The position numbers and the translations under genes were made by a program. Positions 21,937 through 35,390 of a DNA stretch of 64,000 nt are shown here, piece by piece. The notes below the pieces were generated by a model that ran no database searches, was not told the DNA's origin, and saw nothing but the letters and a program-made list of their open reading frames with translations. Every line of letters begins with the position of its first letter. The first letter of the stretch is position 1. Origin of the DNA: Trichoplax adhaerens (Eukaryota > Placozoa > Uniplacotomia > Trichoplacea > Trichoplacidae); the NCBI RefSeq assembly GCF_000150275.1, contig NW_002060946.1:7297855-7361854 (forward strand). The letters are read 5' to 3'.

Positions 21937-22809
21937 TTTGATTGCAGCAGGGCCATAAACATGTTTCGTAAGCATATAGATAAAACAACTTCCTGTTATA
22001 AACTGAATTACTCCAATGATAGCCGAAACAACATTGAACCACAGAGTTGATTCTCGGACTTCAGAATTTTTAAGATTCAAGTTTGATGATAGATTAATAC
22101 CAAGTTGGATAGATGATGTGATCAACGTAATAAGGGAGAAAAAGTAGAAGCAGTGTAGCTAAGGTTTACAATATAAACGGAATAAGAGAATTCGAAAATG
22201 TAAGAGCTATGCAATTACTTAATTAAATGTTTTAACGTAATGCAGTATAGTAAAAGTAATTTATACAAAGTAATATCACTACATGAGATTGAATACTACT
22301 ACAACAACGATAATTCAGTCATTGGACTGAAATCTTACCAAATGGGGCTTGGTTTCATTTTTTTGACTAATAATAGAATAATATCCGCTTGGAATATACT
22401 ATAAGAGACAGCGCCCGGAATTAAATAAAGGAAAATATCCTGTAAGATGAATCTACTTTAAATTTATCATTTACATAAGCCTCATAATTTTAACATTTGA
22501 ATTATCCCTGCTACCGGTATCCTGTTATGATTACTTGGTAGCACTTACCAAGATCGCTCCCCAAACATTAACGGCAATAGCCATTGCGGGATTGTATTTA
22601 TGATTAGAATCCACTAGGCCGAAAATACCAATTACAAAGCTTGATATACTAACTAATATACAGTTATAGCCAAGATTCCGTGATGGAAGATGAACACTCT
22701 GTGGTAATGAGTAGATGGAATCTGAAGAGCGATCAGTCTCAGTAGTAACGTCTTCCATGGCAGAAGTGTCTTCTGTAGTCGTCTCTTCACAAGTAAAGTC
22801 GATGGACAT
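21937..22809 (-). CDS. CD20/MS4A-like tetraspan, gene A (divergent; 3' end unresolved)
   Basis: Three exons are clear: 22549-22809, 22339-22398 (exactly 60 bases, as in all relatives) and 21937-22158. The N-terminus MSIDFTCEETTTEDTSAMED is acidic and Thr-rich rather than Gln/Pro-rich. TM1 is around YNCILVSISSFVIGIFGLV; AIAVNVWGAIL ends exon 1 as NIWAGLF does in sisters. Exon 2 gives YIPSGYYSIIS then QKNETKPHL. Exon 3 begins LHCFYFFSLITLI (sisters: HAFYAFSII), has a longer polar loop NLNLKNSEVREST and TM4 around FNVVSAIIGVIQFITGS. The Cys-containing YC end of exon 3 is replaced by HVYGPAAIK. A GTAAGT donor follows, but the tail exons are not certain. One candidate runs from about 21834 to the stop at 21728-21730 and includes VKNTFAGVELRSLGKKS. 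The first ATG is at 22809. Confidence 0.72.
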
Positions 22810-25069
22810 GGCCAATTATAATGTATAACAATTCCTAGTCTCTAATAAAAATGTAACAGAAATTAAACTGTTCAACTATTTTAATATGACAGAAAGTATG
22901 CAGCAAGAAATTCCGATCCATTAGCAGTGATATTAGGTGATACTTCTTTAAAATTGGGGCATTACCGTTAATTCAGGGATGATCTAAGGCGCTGAAAATG
23001 AATTAATCAATTATTATGTCAACTATGGACGTAATAAAATTTTGCAAATCTAATATTTGTGCAGAAAATACAAAATAGTTTTTACAATGCATCAAAATAA
23101 TGTTAGTACGTTAAGCGAACATTAATAGAACATCAAGCGAACATCAATAGAACATCAAGCGAAATCATATCATGTGTAGAGCATAATCACACATACCAAG
23201 ACAGCATCTGCTATGATAATCTGATAGTTTCATAGTATACATATTTCGCAGCGTTTAATCATTTATAAAGTCATCGATCATGTTCAATGAACTCTACAAA
23301 TTTCAATTCTGGTATTTTACTATTAGCAGAGATATTAGATGCACGAATCGTAATTTAGTACCAGGTTGAATTATTAATTCGTAACTAGATTCTTAATTAA
23401 AAATTTTTGTTACCGAGGCATCGGCAAGGAGTTCAAAAAATTAGTTGAGCCATATCTCATTATAACTTTGTCAATCACAAGTTTTTCCTATAGTCTGCCA
23501 TTGGTAAAATTAAAATAAAACTGTATCACACGGGTATACTTAATTACTGTTACAGTGAGTCATTATAAATTGTAGCTGCGCATTATTGCCAGGCTTGTTA
23601 AATTTTTTGAGTTATTTAAACAAATGTCATGATATTCCATATCTAATAATAGCATTCCATTTAAATTTGATCGTTAAACTCAAATCAATTTCGATTGTTT
23701 CCTACGGTGATTTTCAAAATAATTTATTGTGAACGAAAATGTCATACTTTACAGTTTGGCCGATTGAAGGATTAGAAAACTAGTAAGATTTGTTTCTGAA
23801 TTTGTTCATATTATAAAGCTTACAAAAAGAAACGAGTGCCATCCATTATCTACAACTATTATTAACTTCAATGCACGCGTAGATCGGAATCGTCTAATTG
23901 CAAACTTTGATGAAATACCTTACTTTTAATTCATACCGTTTTATCGCATTAAATGCGAGTTGCTGAAGTAAGCGGGATTTACTGTTTAAATTGATTACGA
24001 AAGAACTGATGCAAATTACCTTTCTGCAATTAGTTTCTGTAGTCATAGTTCTATAAAAATAAGTCATATAAAGTAAATGAATCCATACAATTAATGATAT
24101 ACAGGAATCACGCTGGAATCACAGATTTCATCGACATCGTAGAGAATTTGATCAGTGACTGTATCACCTATCGACTGCATTATTTGCATATTATTTATAG
24201 TAGAATATGTCTATATTGAGGTAATGATTCCAAGAAACGAATATTTGCAGTGAATTTACTTATAGAGAATCACTAACATAGCACAGTGAAATATTTTCAA
24301 AGTGTGAATATTCTCACCTTTAAAATAAGACAATAATTTTACCCTACTAGTCTACTATATTTTATATCGTGCAATTTGTAGAGATTTGAATTCACAGTAA
24401 AGATAGTAAATTAAAGGCGTATTGATAGGAGTATCCGTCAGCAAACCAGTTATGCAATATTTTATCTACTTAATCCCATTTTCAGCTTTTTTATCGCTAA
24501 ATATTTTAGAATTTTTCGCCCAGTTACCTTTTATATTGTACACATTAAAGAAACGGTTTTGATTTAAATAGTGATTTAATTTTGACAAAGTATTTCTCCT
24601 ATATGAAGACTTCCATAAAATTTATATCTATTTTATGGGATTAGTTTAGTGTACTCGCAACTTTAAGAACAATGTCGTAGTTAATATCCCTAAATACCAT
24701 TCCCATCGACTCTATTCTGATAATGAATTGAATTTTGATTCAATTTACTTCTAATTCAAACAATTTTATATCGACAGGTATTTGGTTTTAAAATCATTTT
24801 TAAAATTTACCATTACTTCGGTTATTTTAAATCATATTATACAACTATTGAAATTAAGTTTAAATGACTTACTTAAATGTATTATAGCGAAACAAATTAT
24901 GAGCTACTGTAGATCCAATCCTTAATTGCAAATAAGGAATTAAAATGTTTTACGAATACAACTGTTAATGGAATCTTTTGAAGCATATAAATATACGTAA
25001 GGTAAAATATCAAATAGGTAAGCTTAGGAGAGAATTTTTTCGAGGAATAATTGTTGCTGTAAACAGTTA
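22810..25069. other. Spacer between gene A and the Gag fossil
   Basis: AT-rich, with no gene seen. Bases 23112-23163 hold two and a half copies of a 22-base unit, AAGCGAACATCAATAGAACA plus TC. Confidence 0.65.
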
Positions 25070-25079
25070 ATCAACTATA

Positions 25080-25699
25080 TGATTGGTATCTAGTTGAAAA
25101 ATCAAGCCAATTCGTTTTAAATGCGATTTTATTAGTTCACTTGCTGTGTGAATAGCACTTTCTAAATTTATGTTCTTTTCGAGTAGAAGTCGCTTTGAAA
25201 TTGATTGATTTCTGAGTCCTGTAATGAATGCTTATAGTAGGACTGAGGATAGTTCAGATGGCGAGAACTCGCAGGTAGAAGCCAAAAGGTGGAGGTTTGC
25301 TACAAAAGTCTGTAGTGTTTCACCTTCTTTCTGTCTATACGTATATAAGTGACGTCTTTCAGCTTGTACCATTTGTACAGGTTAAAAATATGTTTGTAGA
25401 ATGGAATTAATTTCTTTTACTTTGAGATCCAATGGATTTTTTTGGCTAGCTAGATTAGCTAAGATCTTAAAATATTCAGCGCCCATGCTTACCAATAAAT
25501 AAGAAACGTGCCTAGATAGCGATACATCGACTGCCGGCATTGTTGCGCGAAATCTTCCTGAATAGTTGCACCAATCATTTGATTGCAAATCACATTCTGA
25601 AAGTGGTAGTGGTAGTACAGACCCCATCCTCGTTGCCAGTTGTGCTGATGTAGGTTATTTGATATCGGCTAACTCTGTAGGCGGATCTACGGCAGCCAT
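25080..25699 (-). pseudogene. Ty3/gypsy-type retrotransposon Gag fossil
   Basis: An otherwise continuous minus-strand frame runs from an ATG at 25697-25699 to about 25080, some 205 codons, broken by three TAA codons at 25655-25657, 25382-25384 and 25232-25234. Family hallmarks are WCNYSGRFRATMP, LLVSMGAEYFKILANL, PLDLKVKEINSILQTYF, AERRHLYTYRQKEGETLQTF, FVANLHLLASTCEF, and FITGLRNQSISKRLLLE. This is the order seen in Gag proteins of Ty3/gypsy-like elements found in many animals. No zinc knuckle, protease, reverse transcriptase or LTR is visible nearby, so only a gag remnant survives. It lies in a spacer between two tetraspan genes on the same strand. Confidence 0.82.
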
Positions 25700-26765
25700 G
25701 ATACGTTAATAGTAGTGAAAAGCGTGGAGATAGATAGAATGATCGTAGTTGAGTGTGTGTTTTAAAGGGGTTTTATTTAAGCAATAGTACGCATGTTACA
25801 AGCTTGACCAACATGTAAGAGTTAGTATCAGGACGTAACATGAAATAAAGCGAGGTAAAGTAAATTGAATAATATTCTTAGCATGATCGAGTATTTATAC
25901 CAATGCTTAGTCCTGTGATTACAATAATAAGTTATAATGTATACTGTATGTATTAGTATTTTCTATAAGATATAACATATTACTTGTCCAACATCATACA
26001 AACTGCAGTATAAGTTACATATTACGTATCTAAGATACTACATCCGCTACTGATTATTTGTGTGGAAGCTTTCTGGGTCGTTAGTGTAAAAGACTAGCAA
26101 AGATAAGTTTTGTTTATAAATTAACTTACAACTACTCCTCGTTTGCTTAGTTTAAGCATCCTTATACAGGCATAATAATAACTATGCACTCGTTACTAAA
26201 TTGAGCATTTATGATATTTTGAAGGGAGTTGATTAATATTTGTACTCGAAATTCCATCAAAGTTAAAATTGGAGTTTACAATTACTTTAGATTTCATGCT
26301 GTAGTTCGCTAGCATTTCATTATTCTTAAAATTGTATTTGTGTTAACAGCAGCCTTGCTTTTAGTTGATAAAAGTATTTTCTTTTCACAATAGAAAGAGT
26401 TTGATCGCTGAGTTGAATATTTTTTTACGTTTTAGTGAACTCAGGTAATTCTTTATTCAGAACATAGTAACGAATTAAAAATTTTATCATAAAACTGAAA
26501 GAGAAGTAAATATCGTATTCTCAAATTATTGATCTAGTTAGCTATAAAATGGAGACAAAATTGAGTTACAGGCTATTTCTTGTTAGCGAGGAAAGTAATT
26601 TAAAGCTTTTCCCTAAATACGTCCATAAGTAAATGCATAGAGAGTAAGTAACGTATGAAACGAATTTACTCAAAATGATGGCTTCAGATTAGAAGGTACT
26701 GTAAAAAGATACGTAATTAAAGATACTTTAAGCCCTGAGCTATGACTCTTTGATGCTGTATTAAA
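25700..26765. other. Spacer between the Gag fossil and gene B
   Basis: AT-rich with no recognisable gene. It should contain the 3' UTR of gene B. Confidence 0.6.
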
Positions 26766-29370
26766 TTAATATCTTGGTGGCTGGTCAAATGGTACCTTCT
26801 CACTTGTCATAGTTGTTGATTGAGGATTCATAATTGCGGTAGATGGCATAGTAGTTCCTCCTGGATAAATGACAGGACTACCAACTTGCGTTTGCTGAAT
26901 AGGATTAGCTGGTATTTGTTGTGAGGCTACGTAAGGCATCCCTAAATTAACAGTTAATTTAGTATTTAGAAGTACTATGCAAATAATTATGGGCTTTGAA
27001 TATCAGCCTTAATTGAATTTAATTCTAGTTTCAACTAAACGGCAGGATTATGGAGAACCTTTAAAGGCTAGCTGGCTGCCAATAACTAATAACATTGTGC
27101 TAGGCAACGATAGAGAATCTAAGCTTAAGAATTAAAAATTACCATACGAGTAAACTAGAACAGTTCGCTTCTAAGATTTAAGTATTAAGTTAATATAGAA
27201 ATCGTAAAGTATTTGGTTTTATTTCTACTACTATACAATCGTATGAACTTATATTTATACATATTGAAAGGTAATCATAAAATTCAATTTAATGATCTAA
27301 TACCTGCAGGTTGGACTGGATCTGAAGTGAAATTGGTATAAACTCTGCCTGGAACGGTAGCACCCTGTATAGGGGAATCAACGCGATTTAGAATTAGAAT
27401 CTATGTTGCAATAATCTTAGTATGCGAGTAAAGCGAGTAATTAAAGGCGAGTAGGAAATATTAAGTAACTGCTGGTTTAAAGCTTTTAGCAAGTAATTTA
27501 CGGGCAAATAAGCTAAAAGTAATCGATAATCTGAATTATCCTAATTGATTGTCGTACTTTTAATAATAACTTACCGGATTGACGCAATAAATGTACTTTG
27601 AGAGGATAACAATGAAAGCCAATGTAAGGGAGAAACCAGAGATAGACAAGCAAGTGGAAATGATTCCTGATGGAATAAATACGTAGTAGCTATATACTAA
27701 GCTTGCAACGGATATACCAAAGTGAGGTAGGGAGAAGATAAAGGCAATGATGGAGAATGCGTAGAAAGAGTGTAACTGTTGATAAAGAAATATATAAGGT
27801 ACAGCATACTAAATAAATATTAAGACAAAATTTTTCCGGAAAAGGAATAACAGCGAAATAAAAGGGAAATACATCTAAATATATATCATAGTCTATCAAG
27901 AAATATAGTTTTAGAGAACATTTCACTTACCAAGCTAACATTGGTTGGAACTTGGTGATGTGCAATAGCTAAAGAACCAGCGATTGTGTACTAGATGTAA
28001 TCAATTCATTTCGGCGTTATAACATTGAATTATAAGATTTCATATAATGTAGAATGATTATTTTCGATTATTGCATTTTTTAGCAAATCTCTACAGGTTA
28101 ATAATTTCAGTTAGTACTCGCAAGAAGATTCAGGAACAATGTGATTTTATGAAGAGTGAAAGATTGGATGTAGATAGTAATGCAGGAAGGTAGCAGACTT
28201 TGAAAATTCGCTTCGAAATACAGCAATATCGATTTTAATCAGTATCTTTAGGCATATTAGGTGTGCTACTGTGTATTTGCTAGCGCTCATAATTAAATCA
28301 AGTGTGACATTAAGTTTATAGCACTTAAGGTAGATGTGAAAGATTCTGTTATAAAAGATTCCTTTACCTTCAATAATTAATATACGAATCGGGGTATCGT
28401 ATCTAGGCGTGAGTTTAAAATATCGCCAGTGATCGGTTTAGTTAATCTCAGAATTCTATTAATCGAATGTAGAGCAGTATTGTACAGTATATTTATCGTG
28501 CTATGAGTAAAGTTGTATAATATACCCTTCGTATGACAAGGTAAAGTGCTAGTTATAATCAAGAGACAATAGAATAGTAACGCATTGCCGATAGTTTTTC
28601 TATCAAACTGATGAGATTGGGCTCTCAGCTATGTTTACGAGAAACGAATGTTGTAACACCTGCGGAAACGGAGTCTGTCCTAGTTATATAGCTTTTATTT
28701 GCTATGCCATTACACGATACTAACTCCAATTCTGTAAGATCATTAATATACAAAATAGGTCTGAGTAGGATCGTATTGCTAATAGCTTTATTCTAATAAA
28801 CTGATGCCATTGGGCTATTAGCAACGTTTACGGACAACAATGAAATAACATCTACGAAAAGGGAGTCTATTCTAGCCAAATGGCTAGTATTTCACGTCTC
28901 ACTATGCGTAATTATTCTCTCTAACTCTGTAAGGTTACAGATATCTAAAATAGGTCTAAGTAGTATCGTATGTGAATTAATTGTGAAAATTATTTTCTGA
29001 AATTACTGGCTGTGACGATTACAAACGAAAAATAGTCATTTAGGGTAATTCAAATATTGATCGCTGGTCTACAACTTATGGATAAACTTACAATCAGTCC
29101 AACCCAAATATTCGCTCCAATTAAGGTAACAAAGCTACGACTGAATATAAAGCTGATACCTCCAAAGATGATAGAAATGATACCTAAAATCAGTAAAGCA
29201 ATTGCTAAGCCAAATGCTGACCGGCGAACATGCGGTGGTATAGTCATTGCTTGCGTAACATAGTGTTGATCAATTTGGGAATAGACAGAGGTAACAGGCT
29301 GTTGAATAGGTTGCTGATATTGTGGTGGAATTTGCTGTTGTAATTGAACTGGATAATTGACATTGGACAT
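26766..29370 (-). CDS. CD20/MS4A-like tetraspan, gene B, complete
   Basis: Five exons: 29092-29370, 27931-27990, 27575-27775, 27304-27364 and 26766-26941, giving 258 aa. Residues 1-50 are Gln/Pro-rich with one PPxY (PPQY in QIPPQYQQPI). TM1 is near 53-75 (AFGLAIALLILGIISIIFGG). TM2 begins LIGANIWVGLI and is completed by the 60-base exon (YTIAGSLAIAHH). TM3 is in HSFYAFSIIAFIFSLPHFG, TM4 in LSISGFSLTLAFIVILS, ending KYIYC. The tail contains VIYPGGTTMPSTAIM and ends QPPRY and stop, a second PPxY placed at the very C-terminus. The WxG between TM1 and TM2, the small first loop and four helices match the CD20/MS4A pattern; naming beyond that is inference. Such proteins organise membrane complexes or traffic receptors, and PPxY suggests binding of WW-domain ubiquitin ligases. 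The ATG at 29370 is the first. Confidence 0.85.
28585..28965. repeat. Direct repeat of about 185 bases in intron 1 of gene B
   Basis: Two diverged copies lie head to tail (about 28585-28772 and 28773-28965). They share AAACTGATG, ATTGGGCT, GGAGTCT, AACTCTGTAAG and AAAATAGGTCT-AGTA. They are non-coding. Confidence 0.75.
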
Positions 29371-31702
29371 GGCTTATTTCTTTTGGATAACCGTATCTAA
29401 TTTAAATCCTAATATACAATTGATTAAAATAGCGTTAAAACTATATCGGCAGTGCATTCTCTAGTTGATAAGGACAATCATTGCTTTCCAATACAAATTA
29501 AATTCTTACTAGCTAGCGATGATCACTAGTGACTACAATTTGATAGGCAGTACTTGTATATCGCAATATTAACTATATCGATTAATTAATCAGGATCGAT
29601 AATAATCACCTTGTAGTTGATGCAGTCGATATGGCTGGCCAAGTGGTATTGAAAAAATAACTATTGCTGCGGTACTTAACATGGTATGGTCTAAATTGTT
29701 TTTCTCTATTTCATCATATTGTGTAATCATCATCCAAGCTCTATGGTACCGCCATATTGTAACAGTGTCATGCTATTGTTGATCGTTGAATAAATAAAGT
29801 TGTTCATTATATTGCTCTGTTGTTTCAGATCGACTAGTTAGCTATTCCTGCTGAATAAATTAATATGAAAGTCAATTTAATGAACATTTTGGTTTATTAC
29901 TATTGAGTGTAGAGTTCAGTTTCTACGTTGGATAATAATATTTGAATATTCTTGCTAGTGGAGTTTTCAACCGGTGAATATTTAATAAAGGAGATGAGTT
30001 TGACGCCTTGATCATGTGAAATAATTAAGATCGATAGGAGAAAGCGTTAGGACGTGGCAGTTGTATTGAATGTGGTAGATTTAACTCATTGGGTTGGAAG
30101 GAGATGATGAGCAATTTTACAGGATAGGCTTAAGATAGATGTGGATGGTTTGATAGTTACGATGGATTGAATATTGTGAAGTTTTCTAATCATAAATGGT
30201 TCAATTTTAGTTCTATTTCATTTTCTTAGATGAAATTTTTTTGCATATGATATGACAGATAGATTGCAAACAATTCACATTTAGAAGGCTGCATGAATGC
30301 TTAGAATTTGGATCATGAATGATTTTAATCAAAGAAGATGAAGCTTTTGATAGAAAGTGATAGAAATGTGCTAGATAGATTACTGAGATAGCGATTACTA
30401 AAGAGCAAAGGTTCCTCCTTAATTGTCACTGGCTTAGAGATAGTGGAATTTTTAGGTTATAAAAAACGAGTTTTATTGGATTACTTTAAAGGAGAAAAAA
30501 TTTTTTTGTATGCATTGATTTGATCGAAATCGCTAAGCTATGCGTAATTAAGATGTTGGAATATCGCTTAAACAAGGAAGTATCCGGAATATAAATAATT
30601 CTGATTTAGAATCATGTAAATAAAATAAACGAGTAAGGCTAGGAGATAAACATTATCCTGTGATTTAAATACAATGTACGGGAATGATTAGAGTTTCTAA
30701 TTCATAAATGGTTTAATTTAGCATCTGTACTTTACAGAAGATGCTAAAGTAATTTATAAGACATAGATGAGATTGGTAAAATGCGGAAATCTGTTAAAAT
30801 ATTGCAGAATCTAGATCATGATTGATTTGATTGAAGATAATATCTTCACGCGACGAAATTGAAATGTGTAGGATAGGGGAGGAACTTAGCAGCTTACTTG
30901 AATGTGATAAGTTTCCATAGTTTAAGTTAGTCTAGTTAATTAAGATGATGAATTTTTTATATACGAACTAATTAAAAATGGCAGAATCCATACCGTAAGA
31001 AGTTGGAAAATAGGTTAAATAGATCGTATCTTAGTTTTGAATGATTTTAATTTTGATACATTTGTTCGTGTGACATGATTGAATTACATGACGAAGAAAT
31101 TAGAATCGAAGTTTACTACGATAACTGCTTTCATTACTATAATTTGCAAAGTCGTATAATTACTTGGGCAATTTATTTATAATAAGAGGGAAGGATTAAA
31201 TAAGAAAATAATTTTATCATTTCTTATAGATCTGTTCATTCATCTTAAATTGTCTTATTTAAGAAATTAAGGAAAGAATTAATATTTATATATGTAGTGT
31301 TAGCTAAGCCAACTCAGATATCAGTATTATATTAAGCAGAAACTGATGCTTAATTTAATGCACAAAGTTATAATTGAAGTAGCGTTGATACATTCGCAAA
31401 TTATGAACCAATTACCAGTCTTGATATATAAAGCTTCTACAGGATAATTTAAAGCAGATTGAATCATTATACCGATAAAATATTGCTATATATACAAGTA
31501 TATCGGGAGTATGCTAAGAATACAAGTGACAAGTAAAAACGATTCATTATATTAATCAAAGTTTCGACTGGTTATTATAAATAAATTCTATAACAAATTG
31601 GAGATTAGCTCATATACTTAAAAATATCTTTCTACTATTTCTTTCCGTATACAAACAGTAAAAGTTCTTCACGAAGGCATTTGCTGCACTGTATGTACGT
31701 AT
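29371..31702. other. Spacer between genes B and C with decayed long repeats
   Basis: AT-rich, with no gene. Words such as CATAAATGGTT and ATCATGA-TGATTT recur around 30190/30700 and 30315/30815, suggesting an old tandem duplication with a period of about 500 bases. Confidence 0.55.
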
Positions 31703-34375
31703 TTACGAACTAGTAGTACTATACACAGGAGGCTCGGTAAATAGATGCTTTTCCATTGGGTTTGTAGTGTTGGAAATCTGGGCATTCATGATTACTGTAG
31801 ATGGCATAGAGCTTCCTGGATTGTAGGCCATTTGAGTATCGAATGCTGGTTGTGGATTAGCACTTATTGGTGACTGCTGCATAGCAACATTAGTCTGATA
31901 CATTACCACTGTATTAGAAAATTTTATAAAAATTTGATTAATAGAACATTTTTAACTAAAATAAAATAATACTTTATCTTTATTATAGTAAGATAAAATT
32001 ACATGCAGTATGAAATAGCTATAAAGTAACGTTTTACGATTAATTGAAAAGAATCACTTCATATTTGGATATTGATAAAATATTAGAATAAGTGATTAAT
32101 GATAATGTATAGTTCTTCTAGCTTAGAACAGTATGCCAATGTTTTAACTAGAGCAAGATCTATACCTTAAATTACCAAGAAAAGTAAAATTTAAATTACT
32201 AATAATGATACGTTTATTAGTAATTGTCTTACTGTTCGGCTGGTTAACGTTTACGGAGGCGACTTGACTTTGATTAAAATATCCCTAAAGCAGGTATAAA
32301 TGTGCCTTAATATTACGACTATAACACAATTAATAGCACTTGAAATTAATTAATAGCTTAACGTAGGAGATACAAGGAGGTTTTAATTTCTTTTAAGTAA
32401 CATTAATGTAGTATATCATGGCATTTTACTAGATACTGATTTCAAAAGTGTTTGATATTTTATCACTGCATGTATCGTTGACTTATATTTCTGAACAGGC
32501 GGATTACTTCAGTTTTACAGGCTAGATAACTAGAATATGAGACATTTGATTTTTGCTGCTATTGCTATAGATTACTACTTATATTCGGTGCTGTCGCTAT
32601 AATGTCGTTATAGCGTAAGCAATTCGTTATGATTAATATACTAACATGTTGTCCGCAGTAAAGGTGTAGAGAAAGGATAGTAACATATGCCGTTGAAAGA
32701 GAAAATCCAAGTAAAGCAAAGATGATTGATATCGAACCACTTATTACTGCATAAATTGATACAGCAAGAATTCCAATGATCAGGTGTGGTATTGAGAAGA
32801 TTAATGCAATTATACCAAATGAATAGAATGCATGTATCTATTGACAGTTGAGAAAATAAAGTATAAATATTAGATGAGAGACTAAGAAATAACTGATAAA
32901 AATTCAATCTTTGTTAGCTCACCAATGAAGGATTTATTTGATTATGATATTGGGCAGTGCCAAGCGATCCGGCTATTACGTACTGAAGTGTTCAATTTAC
33001 AACGGAAAGGGAAGAATTAATAAAAAAATACTATATCATGATCAATTGCTGCGGTTTTACCATTATATATTTACACACTATCGGAATCGAAAAATTTTAC
33101 TCTTGCTAATAAGCCTGATCAATCTAGTTGAGATATCACTCGCCTACCGCTTGTCAAAGATAATATTTATAGAAGAGTAATATGCAGTAAAAGTTTTACG
33201 TTATGTCTCGCCTAAATCTGTAATATTACATAGAATTAGCTCCATAACACCAGTATCATTAATGAGTGGAGAGTAAGCGAAAGAGCTCAGCTTTTATTGT
33301 CAGCTATTGATATCTATGGATATGTTTTTAACCCTTGATTTTAAGACATATCAGGAAACATCGGTTTCAGAACAAGATTGAACATTCTGATGAATATGTA
33401 TTACCCCCAAAATTCTCTATTTATAGACGAAATTACATATTTACAGAGTGAGTGTTTGATTTCAAATAACCATGCAATGATTGTGATCAAATATAGTTAG
33501 ACCTTTCCTACATAACGGCTGATATATTCAATGATACGTCATTATCAAGTTTGACTATAAGACTATGAGTTTTAAAAATTGATTTCATAATTAATAATAA
33601 TTCCATGCGTAGCATTATTTTGGCCTTAACTGAATAATTTCTGGTTTAGTTGACCGCTTTTCTTTTACAATTATGATTTCGTAATTTCTTTTTAGAGTGT
33701 ATTTATTCAATAAAAGAAATGTGTTACGGTAACTTTTCTTGATGATACAATAGGTAACGTACTGAATATGCGAGTGCTTCTTACAGCGGTTCTAAACTCT
33801 GTTAAAATAGTCGGAATTTATTAATGGTAGGAGTTTTTCGAAGTTGATAAAGATACTATAAGTAATTTATTGATCCTGATATCCTGACTCTAGCCTTTAA
33901 GACTAGCTTTATGGTTACTTATTACTGTAGAAGTATTTATTGTATATGCATTTTTATAAATATGATAGCGTAAAAACTTTAATGACTCGAATTTGTGATC
34001 GATATTACCGAATGGTATAAAAGTTAAGATCTAGTTTCTGAACGCTATTTATATCTTCCATTTCTTAGTAACGTCCAATCTTAAAGAAAATATAACGACA
34101 TTGTAACTTACTATTAATCCTGCCCAGATGTTAACACCAGTAACAATAGCAATACCATACCGTAGAACTTCAAAGCAAATTCCACCAAAGATGATACAGA
34201 TCAAGCCAAGAACAAGTAATATAAGAGACAAGGAGTATACTGATTGGCGTAGTTTTACTGGCACCGATAATAGCGGTATTGGTTGTCGAATATATTGAGG
34301 ATACAGCTGTACGCCTTGTTGTTGAATTTGAATTGGAACTGGTTGAGATTGCTGTTGGAAAGTGATCGTTGCCAT
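31703..34375 (-). CDS. CD20/MS4A-like tetraspan, gene C, complete
   Basis: Five exons: 34112-34375, 32923-32982, 32646-32837, 32233-32284 and 31703-31908, giving 257 aa. The N-terminus is Gln/Pro-rich (ITFQQQSQPVPIQIQQQG). TM1 is near residues 47-66 (VYSLSLILLVLGLICIIFGG), and TM2 starts after VTGVNIWAGLI and continues in the 60-base exon YVIAGSLGTAQYHNQINPSL. TM3 and TM4 lie in exon 3 (HAFYSFGIIALIFSIPHL; FALLGFSLSTAYVTILS), ending HLYCGQH. The exon 2 donor is GTGAGC and the exon 3 donor GTTAGT. The tail carries AFDTQMAYNPGSSMPST and a PPxY (TEPPVYSTTSS) just before the stop. It is most similar in layout to genes B and D. Intron 1 (32983-34111) holds no visible feature. Confidence 0.85.
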
Positions 34376-35390
34376 GTTGATAGATATTATTTATTTCGTC
34401 GATACAATAATAGTGAGATTGCTGTATATAGGCCTGTAATTGTAAAATTTTGATACTACTATCTGCAAAAACTGTATGCCAATATAGCAATTATTGCGAT
34501 AAGGACACGGTATTTGATTAATTTACGTACCGTTAAGAAATAATAAGTGAATAAGGAGAGCACTAATGGTAACCCTCCTTCAGACCCGGTTTTTATCTTG
34601 TACTTTCGATGTCCAAGATGCTGTGTTGACTCTGAAAGAAGTCCAAGTAGAAAGAATGGCCAATACTTCATACAGTATATAGTAAATCTTAATGAGATGG
34701 CCGTTTTGTATTAATTAACTTATTAATGAATTATTCATGATGAAAGATGCGATGGTAACAATGCTACCAGTATGATATTTTTGAAACTGTATCGCTAAGA
34801 GAATAAGCCTCTGCCCTATTGCCTGTATGGTCAAAAGAATTGCAAATCATTCGTTTACTCATGCCGCCGTGATGATTAGAAAGGGATGAAATATTAGCGT
34901 CTCATTGAATATACAATTTAAATACCAGCATCATGGCACATTATTAGATAAACGAAACAACTTTAAATACTATCGTGTAATCTTGACAGTTGTGGTAATT
35001 AATGTAATTTTCTGTAATTGTGGATGGCACTAGCAAGAAGGGAAGGGCAGCAGTCTTTTTCTGTACCTCATTTGTACATTTCCTTAAGTTTACATCTATT
35101 TGGTGAGTTTGGTGTGATAATGTCTAAGTATCTCTTCACGTATAAGTAAAAGTAATAGAGACTAGCATAATGCAGTAGATTCTATGAATCTACTAAATGG
35201 ACTTTAAATGGATAGAAAAATTTAAGGCATTACTCTTGCATCAACTATGTAATATATTGTGCTGTCAGTAAGATTTATTTGCAACATTTTAAAATTACAT
35301 GCGGTTACAAACGAACAATAAGTGACACTTCAAAGCATTTAGAATATAATTCATCACATTTTTTGGTAAAATTTACGAATTTTGAAAATT
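34376..35390. other. Spacer between genes C and D
   Basis: No gene seen. AATAAA on the minus strand at 35274-35279, about 110 bases past the gene D stop, is a possible polyadenylation signal. Confidence 0.55.
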
